Source: Iris pallida | Taxonomy: Eukaryota; Streptophyta; Magnoliopsida; Asparagales; Iridaceae | Assembly (NCBI GenBank): GCA_029216955.1 | Contig: JANAVB010044018.1 | Location: 3,133,359-3,197,358 of the forward strand | Reading direction: 5' to 3' | Length of the DNA: 64,000 nt | In this document: piece after piece, positions 20,714 to 30,965 of the stretch | How the letters are laid out: each line of letters opens with the position of its first letter | Position numbering within the stretch: the first letter of the stretch is position 1 | Program-made: the position numbers and the translations under genes | The notes under the pieces: generated by a model | Told to the model about the DNA's origin: nothing | The model's database searches: none | The model's input: the letters and a program-made list of their open reading frames with translations, nothing else

Positions 20714-22774
20714 TTGTATGACACAGACACTTTCGCATGCACAAGCAGCCAAAAAGCTGGGGGTAGCAATTACAATGAGTCTGAGGATGATTGCAACCTA
20801 CCGGTTTATCCTCAAAATGATGGGACTCAGGCATCTAAACCAGAGACCGAAAGATCCATCGTCCCTTCTACCTATTTGCACATTATGTTCGTGTTTATGG
20901 CCGAAGGCAACAACATGGACAACAGTGGAGTATCCAGTCAGCAGAAGCGTATAGAGGCCCTTAAGACGGGCCTAAATACATTAAATGATACCATAAAGAC
21001 CATGGCTTCCATCGTCTCAGAGAACAAGAAGAAATTGACACCCACTGTCTCCACTCTTGCAAACTAAGACCCGGGGACTAACGCGGATCTAATGCGCCTC
21101 ACATCCTGAGCCAAGCAACTTTCCCGTCATCTACTCCATCAACAATGGGACCTGCAATATTGAGTAAGGTACAACAAGCCCTCAAAGAGTTGTACACTCG
21201 CCATAATGCTAGAGAAAAACGAGAATCACTCCAAAAGATGGGAATTCGGCAACCATATCATGCCGAATGGGATAACGTGATCTATCCTCCCAAATACAAT
21301 CTGAGACGCTTACGCCATTCGATGCGAAGGAGTATCCTCGTCGATACTTATGGTACTTTACCTCAGTAACCGGGCATCTACCAAAGAACGATGCTCTGCT
21401 TACCAACATATTTATAGAAGCTCTGCAGTGGGTGTCCTACGAAAGGTTTTGCAGCCTTCCATACAACTACTTTTCGTAGTTCGAAGACTTGAAGCGCCTA
21501 TTCCTTAATCGATTCTATGAAGGGGAATGGACATGACAATGTCGACTCTCATGGACATCGTCCAAAAGAAGAAGGAGCCTATACATGCATACATTGAGCG
21601 CTTCTGCCAGGCAGCCCTGAGGTTACCTCCTGGGATACCCGAGCCCATGCTTATGGACTCATGCCGCAAGAACATGCCTCCTGCAATCAAATTGTGCCAC
21701 AGTGTTGCATGCATAGAGTGGACGACTTTTATTACAGAGGTGGATGTGGCGGAAAGAAAAGCCCGATATACGTAGCTATTGGGATTGAGTTTCCCATCAC
21801 TCGAAGATAGAGGAAGACGCTCGCCTAGCAATAACCCCATTCCCAAGGACGGTAAAGGAAAGCAGGCTATGATCGTCAACATCTCCAAGGGTTCAGTAAC
21901 AATAAACCCGAAGCCGGTCGAAGTGCAGAGGTCAAAAGAGACCTACTCCTACAACGACGAAGACACACTAGAACTCTTCGATATATTGACAAGGGGTGGC
22001 AAGCTTCAACTCCCGCCTCCAAAGTGCCCCAATAAAGTGGGAAAGGTGGACAACCTGAAGTACTTCCATAATCACCAGTATGTCTACCATTCAACACACG
22101 ATTGCTACGTGTTGAAAGGACAAATCCAGCGCCTCATCGATGCCAAAGTTATCTCACTTGACTATGAGGAAAAGACTGTTACTGCCAACATGGTCACTCT
22201 CCAGTTCAAAAAATTTCCAAAGACAGAGGCTCAAGACAGCGTCGTCCCCATCCCGAGAGCAACGATAGAAGTAATCAATCTTCTACCGGCCCGTGACAAC
22301 GATCAAGGCCTCATCCTATTTACAACGCTGCGAGGCGAAGCTATGTGGGTCCACCCTGATCTTTTCCCAGACATGATGATGCCTACAGTGCACTCTATCA
22401 AGGGAAAGAAAGTCAAATCATGTCGTATGGTCTCTACATCGACTGATGACACTCTGGTTACCACTCACTCGGCTCACCAACAAGAAGATAACCAAGCACC
22501 AGAGGAAGAAATATCTCCACCGGTTGCGTCCTCTGCCCCCGAGGCGTCAGAAGCAGGCCCGTCTCGAGCACCTATCGCAGATAAACAGAGGCAGAATGAG
22601 GTTCGCTTTGACAAGTCTCTGAGAAAAGACTCGGCTGTAGGGCCGATCAAGCCCTACAACTTCAACATATTAGGCACAGCTTGCCAATACTCTGGCTCAA
22701 CTGTCACTCTTCGAGCTCCTCCGTCTCTCCAAAGAGACTCGAGACGCCCTCAGCAAAGCTTTACAGAATGTTGA
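20714..22774 (+). pseudogene. Tat-type gag, frameshifted
   Basis: Pieces in several frames add up to a Tat-like Gag. 20714-21067 has a coiled-coil-like stretch (QQKRIEALKTGLNTLNDTIK). 21145-21369 covers the N-terminal capsid. 21479-21775 carries the capsid landmarks NRFYEGEW, then MSTLMDIVQKKKEPIHAYIERF across a frame change. 21779-22774 (331 codons) carries a knuckle-like segment near 22050-22130 (YFHNHQYVYHSTHDCYVLK) in which the first Cys/His positions have decayed, followed by LIDAKVISL. Gag would assemble the particle. At least three frameshifts or stops make it non-functional. Confidence 0.75.
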
Positions 22775-22790
22775 CTCCTTCCTCACTCAG

Positions 22791-23330
22791 GTGCAACCGC
22801 CCAAAGAGGATCCTGCCGCTCGCCCATATTGTCACAGTATGGTCGAGGTTATTCCTAACATCACCTTCACTCAGCATGACATATTTTTGAAGAACAACCG
22901 GCACAATAGGCCCCTGTACTATACGGGGTATGTTGGTGCCATTAAGGTCGATCGCATCCACAACGACCATGGATCTTCTCTTAGTATCATCCCTCGGAGT
23001 TTACTCCGAGATTTGGGGATCCCGATGTATCGGCTGACTACATCAAACACTACGATCAGCGGCTTCAATCCTGGAAAGAGCGAGCACCTAGGCAAGATTC
23101 GCCTAAAATGTCAAATAGGTAACCTCTAGACCGACGTGACTTGCTAGGTCATTGACGCTGATATAAACTGCAACATGCTATTAGGATGACCATAGATTCA
23201 TGAATACATGATCGTACCCTCCACTCTCTATCAATGCATAAAATATGTGGCCAACGACGGGACTATCAAGACCGAGTTCGCTGACATCGATCCATTCTGA
23301 GGACTCGAAGCATACTATATAGATGCTAAT
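22791..23330 (+). pseudogene. Tat-type aspartic protease
   Basis: The open part 22791-23129 has HDIFLKNNRHNRPLYYTGY, the active-site region NDHGSSLSIIPRSLL (Asp and Gly-Ser-Ser present, with His between) and TISGFNPG. After a stop at 23128 the same frame continues with VIDADINCNMLLG, two further stops, and VPSTLYQCIKYV. This order matches the protease between gag and RT in Tat elements. The stops at 23128 and 23190 inactivate the copy. Confidence 0.7.
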
Positions 23331-24683
23331 CTGTACAAGTCAGTCCCATGGGACGATGATGGCAATGATACCGACGATAAGGCAGATACTGCACCAGAAA
23401 GTGTGGCTATAGCAAAAGAACCATTGAGGGTTCGATTGAAGAGGAAACCTCCCAAGACGTCAGCTCCTCTCGTCATAAAGCTTCGAGGAAAGGCTCCAGC
23501 TCGGTCGCCCTCGACGATATCAGCTGCTAGACGGGAGTCTATGCAAATAAAGCTTCCCTGAAAGGCTCCAAAGCCAACTCTGAGGTCACAGGAACCTCCG
23601 ACTACAGCCCCCTCGATAGTCAAGTTGAAGGGAAAACCTCCTCCACCTTCTTCCACGGCAGCCATAGTGCTCACAGATGAAGAGTTGGGAGACTACATAT
23701 GCGTCGATACCGAGGCACACTCCTTAGATGATGTAATCCCTCGGGATAAGATTTCATATTTCTTTAATAAAAAGCTGTCTTTGAATTACTCGTGTGCACA
23801 GTGGAACACTAAGTATTTCTTAGACAATGCTATGTATATGTTATGAACGCAAATGATAATCGCTAATCTCGTAAGCTGAGTTGTCTCTCCCCGAGGTACC
23901 TACTTCTTGGTTCCAGCGAGAAAGAAAGAGGAAGAACCCATTATCTTCGGTCGATTGGAGCATCCTCAGCGGCTGGCTCCGACAGAACCAGAACCCAATA
24001 ATAGCAAGATGTAACTCTACCGTTACACTACTCAAGCCAAACACCTTATCCAGAAAATGGGTAACGTCTTGAACAACGACATATGTCTGAAAAATGGCAA
24101 AGGTCGACGCCTTCCATTACGACTTCATGCTCCAAAAAAAAAGTCCCAAAATTACAACTAACGTACTCGCCCGGGGTTGGGGTACGTTATACCCACAACA
24201 GCTTCGAAGAGATCAGAGCCGGAGGTCATGATGCATTCACACTCCTCCGACTCCTCAACCTAGGACTCTGATAACAGTATCGGCCAAGCCTTCAAGAAGA
24301 TATTGTCCATCAATATGGTCTCTGCAGATCCCCCAGTCGAGGATGAAGACCAGTTACTCGAATTGTTCGAGGATGAACCCTGGGCTTAACACCTGGTATC
24401 CCAATAAGAATGGCGCTTCGAACAGCACGAACCTCCCACTGAAGATGAGGTCATCCAAGCCCAACTAGGAGATGAGGCTTTCCCTAAACCCATCTTCATC
24501 AGCAAAAGCTTGACTGAACATGACAAAAAATCTCTGATACAGCTTATTCGAGAGTACATCGATGTCTTTTCTTGGAGCTATGAAGATATGCCGGGTTTAA
24601 ACCCATAAATTGTCATGTGCCGTCTCAACATCTTGTCCGATGATAAGCCTGTCAAATAGCAACAGCGTCGTTTCTGCCCCAAT
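23331..24683 (+). pseudogene. Tat pol linker between protease and RT, with basic Pro/Lys repeats
   Basis: At 23428-23663 the frame reads four imperfect copies of a K-L-(K/R)-G-K-(A/P)-P motif spaced about 20-25 residues, separated by Ser/Thr/Pro. It is followed by an acidic stretch (DEELGDYI) and, after several stops and frame changes, by sequence leading into RT: IFISKSLTEHDKKSLIQLIREY and DVFSWSYEDMPGL near 24490-24600. The latter is the normal segment upstream of RT in this lineage. No enzyme is encoded in the repeats. Confidence 0.55.
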
Positions 24684-25500
24684 ATCATGGATGATATTGA
24701 GAAAGAAGTCGACAAACTCATAGAGAGTGGATTCATTCGCGAAGAGCAACATCCAGATTGGGTGGCCAATATTATCCCAGTCACTAAAAAGAACAGAAAG
24801 ATTCGAGTCTGCATAGACTTCAGGGATCTCAACTCGGCTTGTCCAAAAGACAAGTTCCCCCTCCCGATCACCGACGTGAAAATTGACAACACTTATGGCT
24901 TCGAGCGTATGTCCTTAATGGATGGTTTCTCATGCTACAACCAGATCAAGATGTTCCCTAAAGACGAGAAGCATACTTCACTCTGGACTCTAAAAGGGAT
25001 ATACTGTTACACAGTAATGTCCTTCGGGTTAAAAAATGTGGAAGCAACATACCAGAGGGCTATAATTACCATATTCAGCAAACACCTCCAAAAAATGGTA
25101 GAATGTTACAATGATGACATTGTCGTTAAAAACAAGAAGAAATCAAGCCATTTGGACGATTAAGGACGGAGTTCGACTTGATACGGACACATCGAATAAA
25201 GATGAAGCCAACCAAGTCTTTCTTGGGAGTCTCCAGTGGCAAGTTCTTGGGCGTCATCGTCACAGTCAAGTGTATTCATATTGACCCTGAGAAGACTAAG
25301 GCGATCTTGGATATGGCTCCTCCGAAGAATCTTTGTGAGCTTCGAGGCCTATAAGGACGCTTGGCATATATCAGAAGATTCACAGCAAATCTCTCTGGTC
25401 GATGTCAACCCTTCACCAAACTCATGAAGAAAGGAGTTTCGTTTGTCTGGACCGAAGAATGCCAGCGTGCGTTCAACGACATCAAAATGTACCTCACTAG
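24684..25500 (+). pseudogene. Tat-type reverse transcriptase
   Basis: 24687-25163 carries EVDKLIESGFIREEQHPDW, PVTKKNRKIRVCIDFRDLN, ACPKDKFPLP, GFSCYNQIKM, VMSFGLKN and the catalytic YNDDIVVK. Both aspartates are present but the usual Val of YVDD is Asn. A frameshift near 25160 moves to the frame at 25361, where the connection domain resumes (RRFTANLSGRCQPFTKLMKK, FVWTEECQRAF). IRVCIDFRDLN plus ACPKD and a later second RNase H identify the Tat lineage. Inactive because of the frameshift and stops. Confidence 0.85.
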
Positions 25501-25960
25501 TCCTCTAGTACTAGTGGCACTGGTCATAGGGAGGCCCTTCCTGCTATATGTCTGAGCTATGGACCATTCTATTGGTGCTTTTATAGCCTAAAGAAGCATC
25601 AAAGGCCATGAACAAGCAATCTACTATCTCAGCAGGACCATGATTGGGGTTGAGCATCAGTATAATCTTGTAGAGAAGGAGTGTCTTGCTCTACTCTTCG
25701 CCATCCAGAAGACGTGCTATTATGTAAACGGACAGACAATCTACGTCGTCTCCCGAGTCAACCCCCTCAAAGTTCTCATGACTAAGGCAGGGGCTTTAAA
25801 CTCGCGATTAGCCACATCTTCGATAATCTTGACTCCTTATGACATAGTATTCGTCCCACAAAAGGCAGTCAAGGGCCAAGCATTGGCCGACTTCTTGGCA
25901 GCACACCCTGTGCCAGAGACATCAAAGCTCTACGATGACATTCTCGATGAAGTCCTAGAG
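25501..25960 (+). pseudogene. Tat RNase H (first)
   Basis: The segment contains AMDHSIGAFIA, QAIYYLSRTM, EHQYNLVEKECLALLFAIQK, INPLKVLMTKAGALN-like text and FVPQKAVKGQALADFLAAHP. Two in-frame stops precede the open stretch starting 25640. At least one stop (TGA after LLYV, 25554) fits a CGA-to-TGA change. Confidence 0.75.
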
Positions 25961-26400
25961 TCCAATGCCATCTCAGATAACTATGTTTGGCATATGTTCT
26001 TTGACGGCGCTTCATGAACAGGACCGAAGGACGAGATCATCGCAGGGGTCGAAGTCATTCTCATCACTCCCGACGACCTAGTCATCCACCCTGCATACTC
26101 CCTCATGGAGTCATGCACCAATAATTTTGCTGAGCATAACGCTCTCATCATTGGACTCCAGCTCGCTAAACAGTTGGGGGTTGACTGCATCGAGGCCTAT
26201 GGCGACTCAAAACTGATTATCAACCAGGTTCGAGGATAATACGAGGTCCAACATGAAGATCTTGTTCCTTATCACCAGATAGCAATCAATATCATTTCTA
26301 CCTTTACAGGGTTTTTTATAGATCATGTACCTCGGTTGCAAAACTTGGAGGCCAACGCACTCATTGGCCTTGTCGCTTCTCTGGTAGCTCCTGCTGGACA
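25961..26400 (+). pseudogene. Tat second (archaeal-type) RNase H
   Basis: Landmarks are MFFDGAS, then a TGA where Arg is expected, TGPKDEI, NNFAEHNALIIGLQLAKQLG, EAYGDSKLIINQVRG and HVPRLQNLEANAL. The acidic residues expected of the fold (D in FFDG, E in AEHNA, D in GDSK) are all visible. A second RNase H downstream of the retroviral-type one is a hallmark of the Tat lineage. The TGA at 26016 and a TAA at 26237 break the frame. Confidence 0.8.
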
Positions 26401-27799
26401 CCAATATACTGTCAAAGTGATGGATCGAGAGCTAGTTTGCCCGAAGAACAATCTACATACGTGTCTAAGTTACTCAGTACAAATAGATACTAATGTTGAT
26501 GTTTGGGACTGGCAATTACCGTTCATAGACTATGTTTGGGACTGGCAATTATCGTTCATAGACTACACAGACTACGAAATCCTACCCGAAGACCCGAAGG
26601 AAGCTACTTCTGTCAAGAGATGCTCTCTCCGGTTCTTCTATGATACGGCTACCAAAATGTTGTATCATCGTCCATACGACGGGCTTCTCCTGCAATATTT
26701 ATCCAAGATAGAAGCGCAAGAGGCACTCCGGGAGGCATACGATGGCACCTGCAGATTCCATCAGCCTGGTCCTAAGTTGCAGGACCGACTGCGTCGCATG
26801 GGCTACTACCGGCCCACTATAATGGCAGATGCCATTGATTATGCAAAGAAGTGTCAGGTATGTCAGTTGCATGCAGACTTCATCTACCAACCTTCTGAGT
26901 TCCTACACCCCACGGAGGTCGCCTAGCCGTTCTAAGCATGGGGAATGGACATCATTGGGCCGATTAGCCCACCGTCCTCCAAAGGACACCAGTTCATCCT
27001 CACCATCATCGACTACTTTTCTAAGTGGGCGGAAGCAACACCTCTGGCTGAGGTGAAAACCTTGAATGTGATTAACTTTGTTAAGTATCACGTCATATAC
27101 CACTTCAGAGTTCCCAGAAGGATTATCCACGACAACGGCCCTTAGTTCGTGAGCTACGCATTATATCAGTTCTGCGATAAGAATCTAATACAGAATGTAG
27201 CGTCAATGGCTTACAATCCTACAGCAAATGGACTAGCCGAAGCATTCAACAAGACTATTGTCAAGCTGCTCTAGAAACTCATATCTTCTAATAAGCGCGA
27301 CTGAAATGAGAAGCTAGACAAATGTCTATGGGCTTACCGTGCGACAGTTCGGACACCCACGGGCAACACACCATTTTCTTTTGCCTATAGGAGCGAGGCG
27401 GTGCTCCCTCTGGAGATCCAAATACCATCTTTACGGGTAGCCATCACCAACTAGCTGACTAACGAAGACAATCAACATCGGCGACTACAAGAGTTAGAGG
27501 CGTTGGACGAAAAGTGTCTGCTAGCTCAGTAACGGATCGAGCTTTATCAAGCTCAGATTTTCGGGGCCTTCAATAAAAAGGTCCGGGAAAGAGCATTCCA
27601 AGTGGGTGAGCTCGTCTTATCAGTTCGAAGACCGATGGTGATGACTCACAAGACGACTGGGAAGTTCGAGCCCAAGTGGGAAGGACCGTTCGTCATAGAG
27701 GCGGTCGACTCCAATGTGGCCTACCGACTAGCCAAACCTAACTGTGACTTGCTAATGATGCCAATCAATGGCAAGTTCCTGAAGAAATACTATATCTGA
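26401..27799 (+). pseudogene. Tat integrase, multiple stops
   Basis: The N-terminal zinc domain ends KKCQVCQLHAD near 26860. The catalytic core follows with Asp in MDIIGP (26945), Asp in IHDNGP (27125) and Glu in NGLAEAFNKTIV (27230). The C-terminal part is the open stretch 27602-27799 (GELVLSVRRP, GKFEPKWEGPFVIEAV, LKKYYI), with no chromodomain, as expected for Tat. In-frame stops occur after TEVA, PF, NGP and KLL and later. A 33-bp in-frame duplication lies upstream at 26501-26566. Confidence 0.85.
26501..26566 (+). repeat. 33-bp in-frame tandem duplication in Tat pol
   Basis: GTTTGGGACTGGCAATTA... occurs twice in succession (26501 and 26534), encoding an 11-residue segment (VWDWQLPFIDY, then VWDWQLSFIDY). 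The copies differ by one base. Confidence 0.9.
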
Positions 27800-27884
27800 G
27801 GTCCGGCATATATTTCTGCATCCCCCACGGATGTTCTTGAATTCTATTAATGAATTTACCTCTTTCATATTCCCTTCGTAGAGA

Positions 27885-28440
27885 AAACATTTCACGTCCA
27901 TATAACCTCTGAATTCTTTTTCTACACCCTAACGAAGTTCATGCCTACCACGTCCATATTACCTCTAAGTAGTCATTCCTTCCATGATAACCTCGTGTTG
28001 TCTAGCTATCTAGAAAACATTTCGTGTCCATACTACCTTTGAATTGTTACTCTACACCCTAACGAAGTTCACGTCTACCACGTCTATATTACCTCTGAGT
28101 AGTCGTTTCTTCCATGATAACCTTGTGTTGTCATAAAAATCTAGAAAATATTTTACGTCCATATAACCTCTGAGTTGTTTTTCTACACCCTACCAAAAGT
28201 TTTGTGTTTACCATGTCCATATTACCTCTAAGTAAACACCCCTTCTATGACAAACCCCGTGATTGTCATGATTATCTATAGAACCTTTCACGTCCATATC
28301 ACCTCGGAGTCGTTCTATACATCCGTAAAGTCTATCCTTGCCATGTACATATTACCTCTGAGGAAGGAAGATTCTACTACCAAATATTCCGTATTTACTA
28401 TGTCCATATTACCTCTGAGTAAACAAAATTGTACTGTATC
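27885..28440 (+). repeat. About 130-bp tandem repeat, four units, in the Tat 3' untranslated region
   Basis: Units start (T)ACGTCCATATAACCTCTGA at about 27893, 28027, 28155 and 28290. Each holds a second half-unit with ACGTCCATATTACCTCTGAG, plus TCTACACCCTAACGAAGTT and TCCATGATAACC blocks. They lie just after the pol stop (27799). Tat/Ogre elements are known for variable tandem repeats at this location. No 3' LTR follows. Confidence 0.85.
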
Positions 28441-28450
28441 CTGAAAAACA

Positions 28451-28867
28451 ATTGTTCTTGTATCCTGCAAAAGATGTTAGATCCTATTTCTTCCCCATTG
28501 TCACTTAGCAAAATAATTGCAAAGAGAAAATCTCCCCCGCAATGCATGCATAAGAAACAATCGTTGAAGAAATATAAACATAATAAATAGAAAGAAAAAA
28601 ATAATATTTCACAGGCAGTTAATATTGAAGCATAAAGAGATAGTGTTGTATCAAGAAAATGAATCTAAACTAAATGATATAATATGCTAAGCAGAGCATA
28701 AAAAGATGTTCACAATACATTAGCTCAGAAAGTCACTATCTCAAATGCAAAAGTAAACTAAAAGATAAAGTACTGATATCTTGGAATATCCGAGCATTTC
28801 CAAATAAACAAAGACATAATAAAGTCTCAAAAAGTGTGACATCTAGATAAAATGTAATACGTCTAGA
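28451..28867 (-). other. 3' non-coding region of the Sirevirus-like element
   Basis: Non-coding AT-rich sequence downstream (minus-strand sense) of the envelope-like ORF. A purine tract GCGGGGGAGA (28531-28540 on the minus strand) and a second AATGGGGAAGAAAT (about 28488-28501) are of the type found before the 3' LTR in Sireviruses. The LTR itself is not identifiable, and the junction with the Tat repeats near 28441-28450 is abrupt. Confidence 0.5.
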
Positions 28868-30094
28868 TCACAAATCCTCATCATCATCAGCAGTGCTGGC
28901 ACGTCCACCATATCCGGATGGACCAGCTCCAGAAGTGCCATCTCCAGAATGGTGTGGAGTAGCACCAGAACCACGGTACCAGTCATAAGCGTTACCGGGA
29001 TGAAAGAGAGTGTACTGCCTCATCCTCATAGCGGTATCCGGAGACAGCAGGATCTCTGGGAAGAGAACTGGCAGAGTGTCTAGTCTGGGCAAAACGAAAA
29101 TTGACAAAGGAGTTGGCGAGTGCCTGAAATCGACTCACATCGCAGAACTTACGTTCCGTGGATGTATCAATGATGAATGTTCGCGGATCCGATAGGTGTT
29201 GATGAATACCCTCAAAAGACATAGGGTATGCCTGAGGAGGTGGAGCAGGTACAGAAGGAGGAGTGGTTGTGCTGCAACGGGACAGCTGAAGATACTTGGG
29301 CTCAGGGTCCATAGCACAAGTAGATAGATCGATGTCAAAATGCTGAAAGATGCGTGGAATGAACATCGCATAAGAGAGATTTTGATCTCTTGCGCAACAT
29401 CGTCCCATTATCTGGATAATAGTCTTGGAAACCAAAAATAGAATTCCCTTGATGATGTGGTAGAAGGCAGATAGTTCAAGATTGGTAACATCATCTTTTA
29501 TAGTGGATTTTGGAAGAATAGTGGAATAGATGATGCGATGTAACTCATAGTTAAACAAGTTCAAGTTTGCAGCCTTGAACTTTTTAGAACGAACACGCGC
29601 AGGTGCACACAGATCATTCTTGAAACTGAGAAGAGTCGTGCCATCGAAAAAATTGAAATCAGTGATATTATCGAGCAGGACAGGATTTCTGCTAACAAGA
29701 CATCATTGAAATCGATGTTAATACCTTCGACACGAGTCTTAACATCAAAAGTGTCTAACACAAAGTTGCAGTAAAACGATCTAATGGCATTAGTAGCTAT
29801 AGAGAATTTTTTGGGGACAAGTCGGTGTAACCCTAATGCCTCAAAGTAAGGACGGTGGTCAGAAAACACAGTCCACCTAACCGAGGCGCCAGTGCATATG
29901 GTGCGCATGATAAAATAACCATACCATAGTAATGATTGGTCATGAGTTTCAAAATAAAACTCATTGTATGCACCATCGGCCGATTGGACCGAGGAAAAGA
30001 GGGAATCCTCTAGTGGATTCGAAGACAGTACCTCTTTACTGGCATTGGTCTTCTTCCTCTTGGAAGGAGTGAATCCCTTAGGCATTTCTTTCAA
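28868..30094 (-). pseudogene. Envelope-like / plant transposon-domain ORF of the Sirevirus-like element
   Basis: Three overlapping minus-strand frames make one broken ORF. 29561-30094 (177 codons) starts MKEMPKGFTPSKRKK and carries IRSFYCNF and VEGINIDFNDVLL. 28992-29564 carries LHRIIYSTILPKS, NLELSAFYHIIKG, SYAMFIPRIFQHFDIDLS and a proline-rich stretch (PPSVPAPPPQAYP). 28868-29107 gives the C-terminus with FHPGNAYDWY and an acidic DDDEDL end. The order and motifs resemble the putative plant transposon/envelope-like proteins found 3' of pol in some Sirevirus (Maximus/SIRE1-type) elements. Frameshifts lie near 29562 and 29100. I see no obvious signal peptide or membrane helix. Its role even in intact elements is unsettled. 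Confidence 0.7.
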
Positions 30095-30707
30095 ATTTGA
30101 ATAGAAACTAATAAAATTGAAGGAGATTGAAGGAGAGAGTTATACCTCCAAAAATTGAGTATGTTGTAGAGATGGAAATTCTGCGCACGAATCCAAAATT
30201 TGGATAGAAATCTCCAACCGGTTTAGGAGCAAGGAGTTGGAGAAAAGCTAGGGTTTTGGAGAGGTTCGGGCGACTGCTGCTGCTGTTTGGAGGAGTTTGG
30301 AAGAGATGGAGAGGAGGGGGTCTCGGGTTCTGACTTAAAAACATATACCACCAATAGAACTCTGGCCAAACTCGGGCCGAGTTCGCCTAGGGTTCTTTTG
30401 ATGAATTTTTAAAAAAATAATTTTGTAGGCCACATCCTTTTCATCATCCCCTTTCAATTATTTAATTCTAAGTTTAGTAATTTTAAAATTTCAATTAATA
30501 TAATTAATATTATTTTACAAATTAAATTTTATTACATAGCGACTGTTTCAGATTAGCTGTAGGGGTATTGTCCCAGCTAACGGGAGTTAACCGGGAAACA
30601 ATTAAAACCGCTTCGCTTCAACCGTAGTCGTGGTGACAAATAGACCCTTTGTAGGCTTGTCTCAAAATTAGTTTTTGAGTATTGAAAAATTATTGTATAA
30701 AATAAAA
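30095..30707 (-). other. Spacer between copia pol and the envelope-like ORF
   Basis: About 610 bp with no supported coding frame, mostly AT-rich from 30400. A spacer between pol and a 3' ORF is normal for env-bearing Sireviruses. The plus-strand region 30100-30345 complements a short low-complexity reading and is not treated as a gene. Confidence 0.5.
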
Positions 30708-30965
30708 TTAATTAATATTATTGACATCTAAAATTCCTAATTTCCGACGTAAATAATTGAAACGATCTTCCGCTAGAGGTTTTGTGAAGATGTTAGCTAA
30801 TTACATTTCTGTGTCTATGTATACAAGGTTTATATCTCCATTTTGTTGATGATCTCTAAGAAAATGATGTCAAATCTCGATATGTTTAGTGCGAGAGTGA
30901 CATACTGGATTCTTAGTCAAATTGATAGTGCTAGTGTTGTCACAGAAAATGGATATGTGTGTATA
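30708..30965 (-). pseudogene. Sirevirus-like RNase H, C-terminal part (split by the Tekay array)
   Basis: The minus strand reads CDNTSTINLTKNPV, HSRTKHIEIRHHFLRDH, a stop, then IFTKPLAEDRFNYLRRKLG and a TAA at 30708-30710. This is the standard C-terminus of copia pol. The reading frame continues directly from 56120 when the 25-kb insertion and one copy of GTATA are removed (…EDFGLLY then THISIFCDN). That shows the two flanks were once contiguous. Confidence 0.9.
30961..30965. repeat. Target-site duplication GTATA, left copy (array)
   Basis: GTATA directly precedes TGTCACGCCCC of the first array LTR; the same five bases follow the last LTR at 56115-56119. Confidence 0.95.

Noticed and set aside
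28436..28450. CCTGAAAAACA as the end of a Tat 3' LTR (compare CATTGAAAACA at 19271)
   Set aside because: Similarity is limited to a few A-rich bases; upstream sequence is the 3' tandem repeat, not LTR.
28440..28470. 13-base match TTGTTCTTGTATC between 28,452 and 17,508, suggesting a target duplication or LTR of the Tat element
   Set aside because: Too short, with no matching flanks or TG/CA ends; may be chance.
30100..30350. Possible short gene at 30108-30344 (minus)
   Set aside because: Serine/proline-rich reading just upstream of the envelope-like ORF with no conserved motif; more likely untranslated spacer.
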